NCBI GenBank assembly: GCA_947683425.1
Contig: CANTUQ010000119.1
Coordinates: 4,058,001-4,122,000, forward strand
Length of the DNA: 64,000 nucleotides
DNA from: Excoecaria cochinchinensis
Taxonomy: Eukaryota; Streptophyta; Magnoliopsida; Malpighiales; Euphorbiaceae
Reading direction: 5' to 3'
Numbering within the stretch: the stretch's first letter is position 1; each line of letters starts with the position of its first letter. Position numbers and translations under genes: made by a program. Below the pieces are notes generated by a model. The model was not told the origin of the DNA. It made no database searches and saw only the letters and a list, made by a program, of their open reading frames with translations. Positions 30,217 through 41,402 of this stretch are shown here, in pieces.

Positions 30217-32578
30217 TGTAACACCCCCTACCCATACGTAGGCGTACCCATCCTCCAGGAGTGAGAAGCCGTATGAGCCGGGTGTGTCACCAAGTATAAA
30301 AAGATACAAAGCATACATTCATACATAATAACCATACATCATTACAAGGAAATTAAAACTTTTCCTAAGCATCAGAATATTCCATCATTACAATAACAAA
30401 ATTCGTTACAAAGATGTCCTGATCAAAAGTCAGAATAAGATAATTACATAACCCAAAAGTATATAAATGCGGAAGCTTTACAAAAATAATGGTATAAGAG
30501 AGTTCCGATACAAAAGAATCAGTCATGCTATCAAAAATAAAGCCCTAACACTAATCCCTCTGTGTTGGCTTGACTGGCGAAGACTCTACCAAAAGAACAT
30601 CATCCTCCGCACCTGCACGGATAAAACACCGTGCTAAGCGATAAACGCTTAGTGGGGAACACACAACAAAAGAGTGAACGGCCATTCACAATGGTCGTCT
30701 ATGCCATACACATACAATATGACCAATGCGAATAATGATATTAGCTATATAATCATACTTGCATAATAAAGACATGCATTTAGAAGTTCACATCCACATT
30801 CACTTACACTTCAGTTGATTTCTCATACTTATTATTATACGCATCCGAATACCAAAATTCTTGTAATCGTATCAAAGTGGAACAAAACAAAAAGAGCACC
30901 TGCTGACTCACAATAGTGGATAACGAGTAAACGCATAGCGTACCTTACGGGCACGAATCAAACGCATAGCGTACCTTACAGGTACGAATCAAAAACCATT
31001 TTATTTTTTTGCCGCATTCAAAACATTTTTACAGAGGGGACCTTAAACAAGATCCAAATACTGAGGGGTTCACGAGGAACCAAACGGGGACCTGATCGGC
31101 TGCAGCTAAGAGACTCTACTAGGCATGCCTAACTATCCACTTACTTGACTCTAGCAGGTCATGCATCATTCAAATCATGTTTCCAAAGATAACATATAAT
31201 TATATTCAAAGTACAACATACAATTCATCTGAAGAAATCGTGGTATTACTTATATAAAAGCATATAAAAGCATGACATGTATCATGCAGTAGTGTAAGTC
31301 CATTCAGAAGAGATATGAAATTCATTTTAATTAAAACTGGGCAATTTCAGAAAAATAGGCCGAACGAAGGTCGGTCACGAGTCTTATCACGACTCGTGAC
31401 TGGCCTCACAGGACGATCACGATTCGTGACCTTAGATCACGACTCTTGACTGGTCTCACAGGACAGTCACGAGTCGTGACCTTAGATCACGACTCGTGAC
31501 TGGTCTCTAGGACAGTCACGAGTCGTGACTAATGATCACGACCCGTGACTGGCCTTCCAGCCAGTCGAATCTCCTTAAGGTCACGTGTCGTGACTGGGAG
31601 ATCAGGGTCACGTGTCGTGACTGGAAGTCACGACTCGTGACTGGAGTCACGAGACCCCAATCTCCCGATCCGACTCATAACCCTAAGATCGTGAAATTTT
31701 GACAGAACCCAGAATTTTATCCCATCTTAAATCCAAATCGTTCTTACCTGAAATTAGCTTCCTCAGGCACGTAAAAACCAACATAAACAATACAAAATTA
31801 CTTCCTCAACAATTACCCATCCCAAGACAGAGGATAAACAAATCAAAACTCAAAATATCAAAATCCAGAAAAAATAGCAGTAAGCTCACATTCACATCAA
31901 CTCTATTTTCCAAGTTTCAATCATCAGGCATTAACCACAATCAAAACCCATTCATTCAATCCCAGCATGCATTATCAACACTGCAGGTTGCCAACAAAAG
32001 GAGCAAACATAATAAGAACATAGGAAATGCCAAAATTCCCAAACCTGTAATCCTAGCTTCAGTCACTTGGTTCCACTACTTCCAGCTTTCTCTTTGCCTT
32101 TCGGGTCACAGGGAGGCTCGACTAACAGCCGACACACCAAGAACACACAAACAAAAACCCTAAATTAAAACCCAATCTAGAAATGAAAAGAAGAAATGAA
32201 CAGTATGAAGAAGATGATGAAAATGCAGAAAACTTTACCTAGCGTAAGTTAAGGAGCGATCAAATTCCACCACAAATCACTTGAATCAAATACCAGGACA
32301 AAATGGGAAGGGAAAAAGAGGAAGAAGGAGTAATGAAGAAGAGAAAACGAGGCAAGAGGCAGTAGGAGTGGCTGTCTTTCTTTCTCTTTCTTTTTTTACA
32401 CCCATTTCCAAAAACCCTAGCCACGTGTCACCCTAAGATTTGTGGAACTTGACCACTCACACACAACAAGCATACACTACTCACATACAATGCACTCTCA
32501 ACTTAAAACACCCTACTAATGTATGAGTAAAGCATACAAACCCAACTCCACTACTCATACCCTATAAGCATGCACTAC
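30217..32578 (-). mobile_element. Gypsy LTR, minus strand, inserted in LTR B and truncated by element C
   Basis: Begins TGTAACACCCCC. The minus orientation is shown by the CTAAGCG-loop-CGCTTAG hairpin plus CACGG near its left end (30634-30652), which is the 3' part of the LTR in the related plus-strand LTRs. It carries an array of GTCACGAGTCGTGAC near-palindromes at 31370-31655. No PBS lies left of it, so it is a 3' or solo LTR. Its last bases at the 5' end are missing where element C begins. An open frame at 31699-32163 has no recognisable domain and lies in leader-like sequence. Confidence 0.75.
31370..31655. repeat. Array of TCACGA(G/C)TCGTGA palindromes in an LTR
   Basis: About ten copies of TCACGACTCGTGA-type near-palindromes, spaced irregularly and often paired (TCACGAGTCGTGACCTTAGATCACGACTCGTGA). 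A similar array of TGTCGCGATCGCGACA occupies the same part of the LTR at 57260. Confidence 0.85.
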
Positions 32579-33929
32579 TGTGACGCGCGCCGAACCCCGT
32601 AAGCTCCCGAAAGCTCGCTTTAGGGCTATTGAGAGAGGTTCATAAAACTTGTAAGGTATTTACAAGTGCGTCTATTTTGGGTAACAAGGAGATTTCATGG
32701 AGTCGCCACCCAATAGAACATTGGGAAAGTCTCTCTCGCCTCGGAGAGACTAAGACTGCGCTTATTATCCAGTTTGGGCCAACCAAAGGGGTCTTGGAGG
32801 GTAAACCTCTCTCCCAAAGGAGCCTATGATTAACGTTTAAGTCTCGTGACCCAAGAAGTGTCTTGGAGGTCTTAGTTCCAACGAATGATCGGATAGACCT
32901 CTAGCCTCTTTGAGCCCAAAGACCAGAGAAGGTTCGAGACTCCCCATTTATTCATACCTTGGTTAAGTTTATAATCGAGTTTTGAATTTAGTATTTCATG
33001 CCTTTTCTCATTCAATTTTAATGCAATTTAATTAAACGCATTTCAATCATATAATAAAAACGATAAATAAAGTAAATGAAAGCAAAATAAATTACAATAA
33101 AACTAGGGGCAGAATACAACCCCCATTTGTAAATAAAATGCAAATCATACATAAATCGGGCTATTTATTAAAAATGAGAACATTGGTCCTCTCATGCATA
33201 ATTTAAGAAAACAATTTTAAAGTGATAATTTACTTTAGATGAAAAATCTAGGACATTGGTCCCATTTTTATTAAATAAAATCCATTTTAGTTTAATAGAA
33301 ATATTTTTGTGATTTTTTAATTAACGTGCATGAAAATAAATTTATTATTACAAATTACATAATAATAAATTAATCCAAAATAATAAAAAGCAACAAAAAT
33401 AATAAACAACTCCCAAGTGGATCTTCAAATCTCCATGGGCTCCCACTTGACAAAAACTCACATATGAAAAATAAGTATTGAAAAATAAAAAAAAAAACAA
33501 ATAAAAATGAAGTTAGTATAAAAATAATTAAACATATAACTTGAAAATAATTAAATTAAGACAAACAAAATTGCATCATATATGACAAGCCAATTAAAAT
33601 GACATAATAAAAATATGCAATTTAACAAATTAATAAAATCAACATGCATAAAAAACATAAAATAGTGTTAATAAAATTTAACATGCATAAAAAGCATAAA
33701 ATAATGATGATAGAATTTAACATGCATAAAAACACAAAATAACATCAATAACATCCAATCATGCATAAAAAGCAAAAGAAATAATAAAAATTAGCATGCA
33801 TAAAACATATTAATAATAGTAATAAAAGCCAACATGCATAAACAAACATAAAATAATAATTATAAAACTCAACATGCAAAAAACATGAATAGAAAATACA
33901 AACATAAAATTCAGCATGCATAACAAATA

Positions 33930-33978
<49 letters not shown>

Positions 33979-35206
33979 TTAAACAAGAATAAGGATAATA
34001 ATAATAATACTAATGATGTTAATAACTACAATGATAATAATAACACAATAATAACAAAGAATATGAACAATCAAACATAATAATAATAATAATGATAATA
34101 ATAAAAGAAGATGAACAATATGAACAACATAAACAATTAGATAAAAATAATATGAACAATTGAATAAAAATAATAAAATAGTTCTAAGAGAACTTACATT
34201 GTTAACTAATTAAATAAAAAGCCAAAACAAGAAATAAGAAGAAAATAATAAGACTAAGAGAATTTACATGTTAACTAATTAATTATAAATAAAAAAAATC
34301 AAATTAAAAATTATAAGAAATTGAGCCAAGAATGTTTACCCTCAAAATTTATCTTGATGAAGAGAAGGTAAGATCCAATTCCTTGTCTTGTATTGTTAGA
34401 ATAAAATTAGAAAATAAAATATTGAAAGTGAATTTTTACTCAAGAACAAATAATTTATTTATTTGTCTCAAAGCAAAAATTGTAAATTGAAAATAAGAGA
34501 ATTCTCAAAAACAAAAATGGTTATTTTTTGCCTTAAGAGTTGCTGGAAATTCCTTTAGAAATTGAGAGAATTTGTGCTTGAAAGAAGAAAGAAGAAGAAA
34601 AAATATTTTCCCAAGAAAATCCCCCTCCATTCTCACTAAAAAACTCTTTTTATTCCCCTTAAAATTCAGATTTTTTAATTAAGAAATTAAATTAATTTAA
34701 TTCCCATAACTACAAAAAAATACTGAATTTATTGGGTTGGAAGATAGAAGGCTTTTTGAATTAAATTTTGCAAAAACAAATGAGTTAAAAAGCATTTAAA
34801 ATGAAGAATTTATGGCCAAAAAGGCCAAAATAGGCAAAAAGGACAAATAGGGGCGCGGGGCGCCCAGTCGGTGCGCCCGACGGGCTACCCGCGTGCAGGC
34901 GCGCGCGACAGGCAGCCCGTCAGCGTGCGCCCACGCGCCGCGAGCGCACCCAGCGCTGCCGCAGCCCGACACTCGCGCGGAATTTTTTTTTTTAAATTCC
35001 TATAAAATATAATAATTTAAAAACTCATTTTTTTCATCACAAAATAATTTTAAATATTTTTGAAATACATTTTTATTTAATTTTAAAATAACTAATCGAC
35101 TAGGAAATCGTCACTTCCAACTTCATTCTTTTTGCCTATAGATCGGCACACTTAATTTCATCATTGGGTAATTATGATCAAGGCTACTCGGGACCCGGTG
35201 TCTACA
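32579..35206 (-). repeat. 3' LTR of element C
   Basis: On the minus strand it runs from TGTAGACACCGGGTCC (35206) to GGCGCGCGTCACA (32579). It contains a GC-rich block at 34850-34980 with CCGACGGGC and CAGCCCGTC motifs, a TATA-like AATAAAAAG at 34653-34645, a GGGTAAAC donor-like site at 34339, AAT microsatellite near 33925-33975, and the structured U5 shared with A and B. Confidence 0.92.
34850..34980. promoter_or_regulatory. GC-rich motif block in LTR C
   Basis: A GC island in an otherwise very AT-rich LTR. It contains GCGCCCGACGGGCTACCCGC and GGCAGCCCGTC, echoing the ACGGGC motifs of element A, and lies about 200 bp upstream of the TATA-like box in minus orientation. The 5' LTR copy has lost this region. 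Confidence 0.5.
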
Positions 35207-35223
35207 GTTGCCCCCAATTTTGG
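35207..35223 (-). other. Polypurine tract of element C
   Basis: The minus strand reads ccaaaattgggggcaac directly before the 3' LTR start, matching A and B. Confidence 0.8.
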
Positions 35224-35329
35224 GGAGGCTAGTGTGTGGATGCCTAGGTGAGCCAAAAATTCAGGAAAAGGAAAGAAGCGCGTACCTGAGGTTGCCTCCT
35301 TCCAGCTGCTCCCTCGGGAACAGTGCCGT

Positions 35330-35865
35330 GATTCATCCTCTTGAGTTGCACTGAGTCGCTGACAAGACTACAAAGTGCCAAGGAACCATCCTAAGACGGT
35401 GATGCGCCGAGTCGCTACCAAGACTACAAAGCGCGAAAGACAAATCGCACCGAGCCGCTGACAAGGCTACTAAAGGTGCGCTGCACGGAGTCGCTAATAA
35501 GACTACAAAATGTACAGGTGCCATCCGCAGATAGCGATGCGCCGAGCCACTGACAAGGCTACCAAAAGTGCACAAAAGAGATGCACCGAGCCGCTGACAA
35601 GGCTACTAAAAGTGCACGAAAGAACTACACTGAGCCACTACCAAAGCTACCAAAAGTGCACGAAAGAACTACACCGAGCCACTACCAAAGCTACCAAAAG
35701 TGCACTGTTGCTTCTTCTGATTATGATGCGTCGAGTCGCTGACAAGAATACGAAACGTGAAACTTGCTCTTCTGAGCTGCACCAAGTCTGCTACAGACTA
35801 CCAAAAGTGCACTGCACCGAGTTGCTGACAAGACTACTAAAAGTGCAGGATTCCATCTTCGAATG
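35330..35865. repeat. 3' UTR tandem repeats of element C
   Basis: Many degenerate units of about 44 bp share GCACCGAG(T/C)CGCTGACAAG and CTACCAAAAGTGCA. They are in the same position as the repeats of A and B but have a different sequence, so the location is conserved while the sequence is not. Confidence 0.8.
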
Positions 35866-36231
35866 GTGAGTGTCTTCTTTTAAATATTTTGTGCAATATT
35901 ATGTGCACAAAAATACATACAAGAAAACGTGTGTGTATGATATGAGATGTAAATGTTTGCAAAAATATATTGACCCTATCCTAGGTGGTTAAGGGTCTGC
36001 CGAGGATATAGCTTGGCTGCTGCGTTACCCTTCCAAGAATCTGATAGAGTGACATTTTGGCTTTGGGGACTCTGACCCCAAGACATTTCTGAGAGACATC
36101 AAATGTTCATCTTTGCCCACCGGTCAATGATCGCATGCCCAGGACTCTGACTCATGCATTATCTGACTGAAGAATGATCATCTGAAGTATATGTCGCCTT
36201 ATTGCTCTAAGCATCAAACGTCATTATTTTA
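35866..36231. other. Non-coding spacer in element C
   Basis: No open frame or clear repeat. It separates the 3' repeats from the relic accessory sequence. Confidence 0.4.
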
Positions 36232-36972
36232 AAAGGTGGTGCGTCCCTTGTGGATTTTCACACTAGCTTTTCTTTGCGGGAAATGCGCCCCTTTAGGGAT
36301 TTTCACATAACCCTTTGCCTAATTTTTGCCTGGCATGGACCCAACCCAAACCATCGGCTTTTTATTTATTTCATTTTGTAGGGCAGACTGCCTGTTTTCA
36401 GGTTTTCACCCTGCCCTTTGGCCTAACTTTTGCTTAGAGAGCCAATTACGGTTTTTATCTCTAACGGCCTCTTTTTTCCTTTTCTTTTTCTTCTTTTTTT
36501 TTAACTGCAAGAGAAGGCTATCATCAGAACCACCACTAAGAGTGAATAGCACCTATCTGCTTAGATATCTTCAGATAGAATGAGTAGACAATAGTCATTA
36601 GATAAATAGATGATAAGTTTCTTTTTAAGACAGAACTAAAAGAACAATGAAAATGTAAACTGCATTCTTTTATTCATTGCAAAATTGAGTACATTTGTAT
36701 ATGATTTCATCATACATAATCCTTATTTAACAAGAATTCAAAAGCACAAGACTACACCTAATCTCGGAATAGATCTTGTAAGCATCAAACTCCTGTTATC
36801 AATCGGCCCTCTCGGGTTTTCTCGATTGAACATTTTCTCTCAGCCCTTAATTTTTGCCCAAGATGCCTTTTTTCGGTTTTCACCCTGACAGGGCGCCCAA
36901 TTTTAGCAAGGCTGCCTTTTTTCGGTTTTTGACCTGCGGGGCATTTATTCCCTTCTTTTCATTTTTTTGTCT
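36232..36972 (+). pseudogene. Relic of the antisense accessory gene in element C
   Basis: 36238-36510 matches the intron of the antisense gene of A (GTGCGTCCCTTGTGGATTTT, ACATAACCCTTTGCC, then a T tract), followed by CTGCAAGAGAAGG, matching the start of A's exon 2. Later blocks at 36780-36960 match A 12520-12711 (CGGCCCTCTCGGGTTTTC). Exon 1 and most of exon 2 are gone, as is the sense accessory gene. C therefore descends from an ancestor that had at least the antisense gene. Confidence 0.6.
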
Positions 36973-38070
36973 TTAGCCATGGAACCTTTTTAGCCTATCG
37001 ACATTGACCCGGTCTTTAAACTCATTCCCATCGCTGTCTGCCAAGATTGCCGCTCCCTTTGTTAGCAACCTTTTCACAATGGACAGGCCTTCCCAGGTTG
37101 GCCTGAATTTTTCTCGTATGTCTGGCACTCCCAGCCTCATCATCTTAAAGACCAAATCCCCTTCTTTCAATGGGTGCTTTCGTACCTTCTTGCCAAAGGA
37201 CCGAGCTAGTCTCTTCTAATAAACCTGATTGTGATAATAGGCTCTCAACCTATCTTTATCCAACAGATTCAACTGCAATAATCGTTATTGTGCCCATTCT
37301 GTCTCTGGAATCTCGGCTTCCAAGACTACCCTTAAAGATTTCAGCTCAATATCAACCGGTAGAACTGCTTCGGTTCCGTATACCAGAGAGAACGATGTTG
37401 CCCCCGTAGAGGTTCTGACTGTGGTTCTATAACCCCAGAGTGCAAAAGGTAGCTTTTCCGCCCAATCTTTATAGCTCTGAACCATCTTGGCCATCACATT
37501 CTTGTTTGCAGCTTCAACCACACCGTTAGCTTGAGGACGGTAAGGAGAAGACTTGTGATGCTAGATTTCGTACTTCTGAAGCATCTGTTTAGTTTCTGCT
37601 AAGAATTGCACCCCATTATCAGATACAATATGGTGTGGGAGGCCATATCTGCATATCAAATTTCGCTCGATGACCTTAGCCATATCCCTAGCATCAATCT
37701 TCTTGAAAGATTCAGCTTCGACCCAATCAATGGCGACTATAATGAACCTGTGCCCATTAGAAGCTGTAGGACGTATCTCACCTATGATATCTATCCCCCA
37801 AGCTGCAAATGGCCATGGAGATGTCAAATTATGTAGCTCTGAAACTGGGACATGCCTTAAATTCGCGTATTGCTGGCATAACTGGCATTGCTTCACATAT
37901 TTTGAACAATTCGTATCCATTGTGAGCCAATAGAATCCTTGGCGCATGATCTTCCTCACTAAGGCTAAGCCATTCATGTGAGCTCTGCAGACTCCGGCAT
38001 GAACCTCTTCCATAACCTTTTCAGCTTCTTTCTCCGCTAAACATCTTAACTGGATACCATCGACTTGTCT
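36973..38070 (-). pseudogene. pol: Integrase region of element C pol
   Basis: The zinc-binding His and Cys residues are intact (VHAGVCRAH, YVKQCQLCQQ). The core shows WGIDIIGEI, IVSDNGVQF and NGVVEAANK, so D-D-E is present. Relative to A there is a four-residue in-frame loss (YFTK missing from VAIDYFTKWVEAES) and a small loss after NKNV. Stops occur at 37561 (after QKYEI), 37285 and about 37220. Pol ends NVDRLKRFHG at 36973. Confidence 0.9.
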
Positions 38071-38700
38071 CTTATACAAAGTGCCATTTACACTAATGAA
38101 CTGAGTGGACAACTTTCGAATCATCCTTTGGTCTTTCTCGGTAGCTTCTTCTGGAAAAACTGACCGTTCCAAATAATTCTGAATATCGTAGTACCAAGGG
38201 TTTCCATCGGTGGCCCCAACATCCATCACCTGCTCAGCTTCAAAGCAAGGCTTTTCTGAGCTAGAGATTAGTACGGGTTTCATAGTAACCCATGTTGGAT
38301 TATCCCACATGGACACTAGTGTCGCTAGAGCATCGGCCAATTGATTTTCATCCCTGGGGGTGAAGTGAAAGTGCAAGTCTCGAACTGGCTGCTCAACATT
38401 CTCAAGTGCTTCACGTAAGGTAACAGCCTCTCTTCCTTAACTGACCATTCCCCTCTGATCTGATGAATTACTAATGAAGAATCTCCGAAGACTTCTGCGG
38501 TCTTTGCCCCTAGAGCCAGCAATGCTTCCAATCCGAAGATGCAAGCTTCATATTCTGCTTCATTATTGGTCGCCTTGTACCTCAACTTTTTGGCTAATGG
38601 CAGCTTTTCACCATCCGGGGTCGTAAGAATGATCCCTGCTCCTGCCCCTTTACTGTTAACTGCCCCATCAAAGAATATCTACCAACCTTGTACTGCTATG
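38071..38700 (-). pseudogene. pol: Second (archaeal-type) RNase H of element C
   Basis: The acidic positions are FDGAVNSKG, EAEYEACIFGLEAL, VFGDSSLVIHQIRG and RDENQLADALATL. A frameshift between 38325 and 38376 splits the last motif from the rest. A stop precedes the first motif near 38680. This is the Tat-diagnostic domain, as in element A. Confidence 0.85.
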
Positions 38701-38825
38701 GCCATGACATCTTCATGTGGGAAATTGTATTCGAATTGGTCTCCCTCAATAGGATGCTCAGCCAAGAACTCAGCTACAGCTCTTCCTTTAATGGTTTTCC
38801 TGGTAATGTATTCGATATCGAACTC

Positions 38826-40020
38826 CTATAATAGTAGTAACCACCTTCCCATCTTTCCCAGCAGAGAGGGCACTTCCTGAAGGTACCTAAGCGGGTTATG
38901 CTTAGCAACCGCTTGTACACTGAAGGAATGAAAGTAGTGCCGCAACTTCTTAGAAGCCCAAATAACTGCTAAGCAAATCTTTTCCACTTCCACATATTTG
39001 GCTTCATATGTCAAGAATTTCTTGCTAAGATAGTAGACAGCAAATTCTACCCCAAAATCATCCTCTTGGGCCATCATGGCACCCACTGAATTGTCTTCTA
39101 TAGCCAGATACAAGATTAGTGGCTTGGCATGCCGTAGTGGTCTTAAAACTGGAGGATTCAAGAGATAATCCTTAATAGTATCAAAAGCCAATTGACAATC
39201 ATTATTCCACACCACCGGCTGATTCTTCCTAAGAAGTTTGAAGATGGACTCACATACTGAAGCCAGCTTGGCAATAAACCGGCTGATGTACTGAAGCTTT
39301 CCCAGAAAACTTCTAACCTCTTTCTCTTTCTGAGGCACTGGCATCTCTCTAATGGCCCTGACCTTGTTGGGATCTACTTCAATTCCTCTCTGGCTTACCA
39401 CATGGCCTAACAGCTTACTCGAGGTAACTCCAAAAATGCACTTCTTGGGATTGAGGCGGAGATCATACTTATTAATCATTTGAAAGAACTTTTCCAAGGC
39501 CTCGAAGTGACCTTCTCTGGTAGCTGACTTGATCATCATATCGTCAACATACACCTCCACTTCCTTGTGGATCAAATCATTGAGAACTCTGGTGGCCATC
39601 CTCTGATAGGTAGCTCCTGCATTCTTTAGTCCGAAAGGCATAACCCGGTAAGCGAATTTACCCCACTCGGTGATGAAGGCTGTCTTTATTCGATCCACTA
39701 TCTTATTAAGGATTTGATTGTACCCTGCGTACCCATCCACGAAGCTGTACATCATGCAAGCAGCGGCACTATCCACCAGCACATCAATATGAGGCAGAGG
39801 AAAATCATCTTTCAGGCAAGCTTTGTTCAGGTCCCGATAGTCCACACATACTCGAACTTTTCCATCCTTTTTAGCCACAGGGACTACATTAGCCAGCCAC
39901 GTCGGGTATTTAACCTCCAGTAGAAACTTAGCCTCAATCTGCTTATGGATCTCCTCTTTCACCTTCTGAGCCCATTCTGGCCTAAGCCTTCTGAGCTTTT
40001 GCTTGATCGGTTTACTTTCT
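38826..40020 (-). pseudogene. pol: Reverse transcriptase and RNase H of element C
   Basis: A single open stretch from about 40020 to the TAG at 38826-38828 carries VRVCVDYRDLNKAC, MYSFVDGYAGYNQI, AYRVMPFGLKNAGATYQRM, VEVYVDDMMIKS, the connection VRSFLGKLQYIS and the RT-linked RNase H (LILYLAIEDNSVGAMMAQED). It is the best preserved pol segment in the window. The stop at 40023 (IPT-stop) separates it from the upstream linker. The TAG after GRWLLLL matches the same position in A. Confidence 0.93.
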
Positions 40021-40022
40021 GG

Positions 40023-40928
40023 TTAAGTTGGAATGGCATGTTCGGCTACATCTCGATCAATCCCCGGCATGTCCTCGTAGGTCCAGGCAAAGACTTTTTC
40101 ATATTTCTTTAATATTCTCTCAAATTTTAGCCTCTCCTCAGGAATTATGTCTGATGCTATCAAAATTTCCTTTGGATTCTCCAAAGTTTCGAGATTAAAT
40201 GCAGTCGTGCTAGTTGAGTTAATGTAAAAAATGAATGCATCATATCTATGATCATGAGAAATGAAATCATCAGAAACATCACACAAGTAAGCAAAGCTAT
40301 TCATCTCATTAATGTAATCAGAAATATTAACATTGTCATTAAAAAGTTCTGGCATAAAAAGACTATCTAAACAACTACTGCCTTCATCTTCTGTCGATGA
40401 TGATGCTGCAGTCGACTGTGCTTTGACTTCTTGGCTTGGTGGAGGCTTTTCAACTACCTCCGGTGAGATCTTCAAATCTTCAATCTCTAGCTCTGGCTCT
40501 ACCATATTTTCCTTCCCCTTCAACCTGGTAGCTAGCAGCTTATCAGTGACAATCTCCTCGGGCTCATCCCTATCCCAGACACTGCACTGAGTCATGATCT
40601 CCTCATCCCAGAAGTTCTCTGCGGACCTAATAACTCCAACATCCCAGTCAAAGACATCATTGAAAATTTCAAACCCCGGAATGATCTTTCTATCCACCCA
40701 CTGAGGCTCTTCTTCTCCAGTATAGGCACAGGCCGAAGATGAGGGAACAAAACTCTCTGAAATGTGGGGAATCTTCTCTGACACTTTCTTCCTGCCATGC
40801 TCTCCTTTGTAGCCCAGACCCTTCCGATCTTTCTGGCCTTGTATTATGATGGCATCTTGCAACCCCTGCGAATTTTTACCCAATCTGGCCCCTGGGAGGA
40901 AGTGCATCTTCTTCATCATATTCATCAC
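40023..40928 (-). pseudogene. pol: G-patch and linker segment of element C
   Basis: Begins with MMKKMHFLPGARLGKNSQG (G-patch spacing) and continues without shift through KIPHISESFVPSSSACAYTG to AWTYEDMPGIDRDVAEHAIP before a TAA. It shows the original frame that A has lost near 16.6 and 15.8 kb. A stop (GSP-stop) separates it from the protease at 40929. Confidence 0.8.
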
Positions 40929-41402
40929 CTAAGGGCTACCTGCTAAGCCCTGCTCCTCACCAATCACTGATACGTGGAAGCCACTAAATGGCTGATTAGA
41001 GATCCCCAAGGCAGACACTTGGTTCTCTCTTGCTGCTTTAATGGTCACCACCTCCCCTTCATGAGGTATCTTTACCATTTGATGTAGGGTGGACGGCACT
41101 CCTCCCAATTTATGGAACCACGGTCTTCCCAGTAGGGCTGAGAAATTTGCTGGGATAGGCAAGACCACAAACTCTGCCTCTCTCTCAACAGGCCCAGTCC
41201 TAACTAGAGCTCTGAATGTTCCCGATGCATGTCTTCGAGAATTATCGTAGGCTGTGATGGTCAGATCAGACTTACTCAACATACTCTCGTCCAGCCCAAA
41301 AGCCTGAAGTGCCACTAGGGGGCAAACATTTATGGATGACCCATCATCAACAATAACACAAGCGGTGTGCTTGCCGTTAATTTAAGCCTTGATGTATAGT
41401 GG
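40929..41402 (-). pseudogene. pol: Aspartic protease of element C
   Basis: Active-site motif VIVDDGSSINVCPL, then LLGRPWFHKLGGVPSTLHQ. Interrupted by a TGA at 41403-41405 (NHN-stop-PLYIKA, CGA to TGA), a TAA just downstream (A-stop-INGKHTA) and the stop at 40929. The flanking reading frame is otherwise intact. Confidence 0.85.

Noticed and set aside
31699..32163. 154-codon frame in the 30217 LTR
   Set aside because: Runs antisense to LTR transcription in a leader-like region, Lys/Ser/Asn-rich, no recognisable domain; an accidental frame is more likely.
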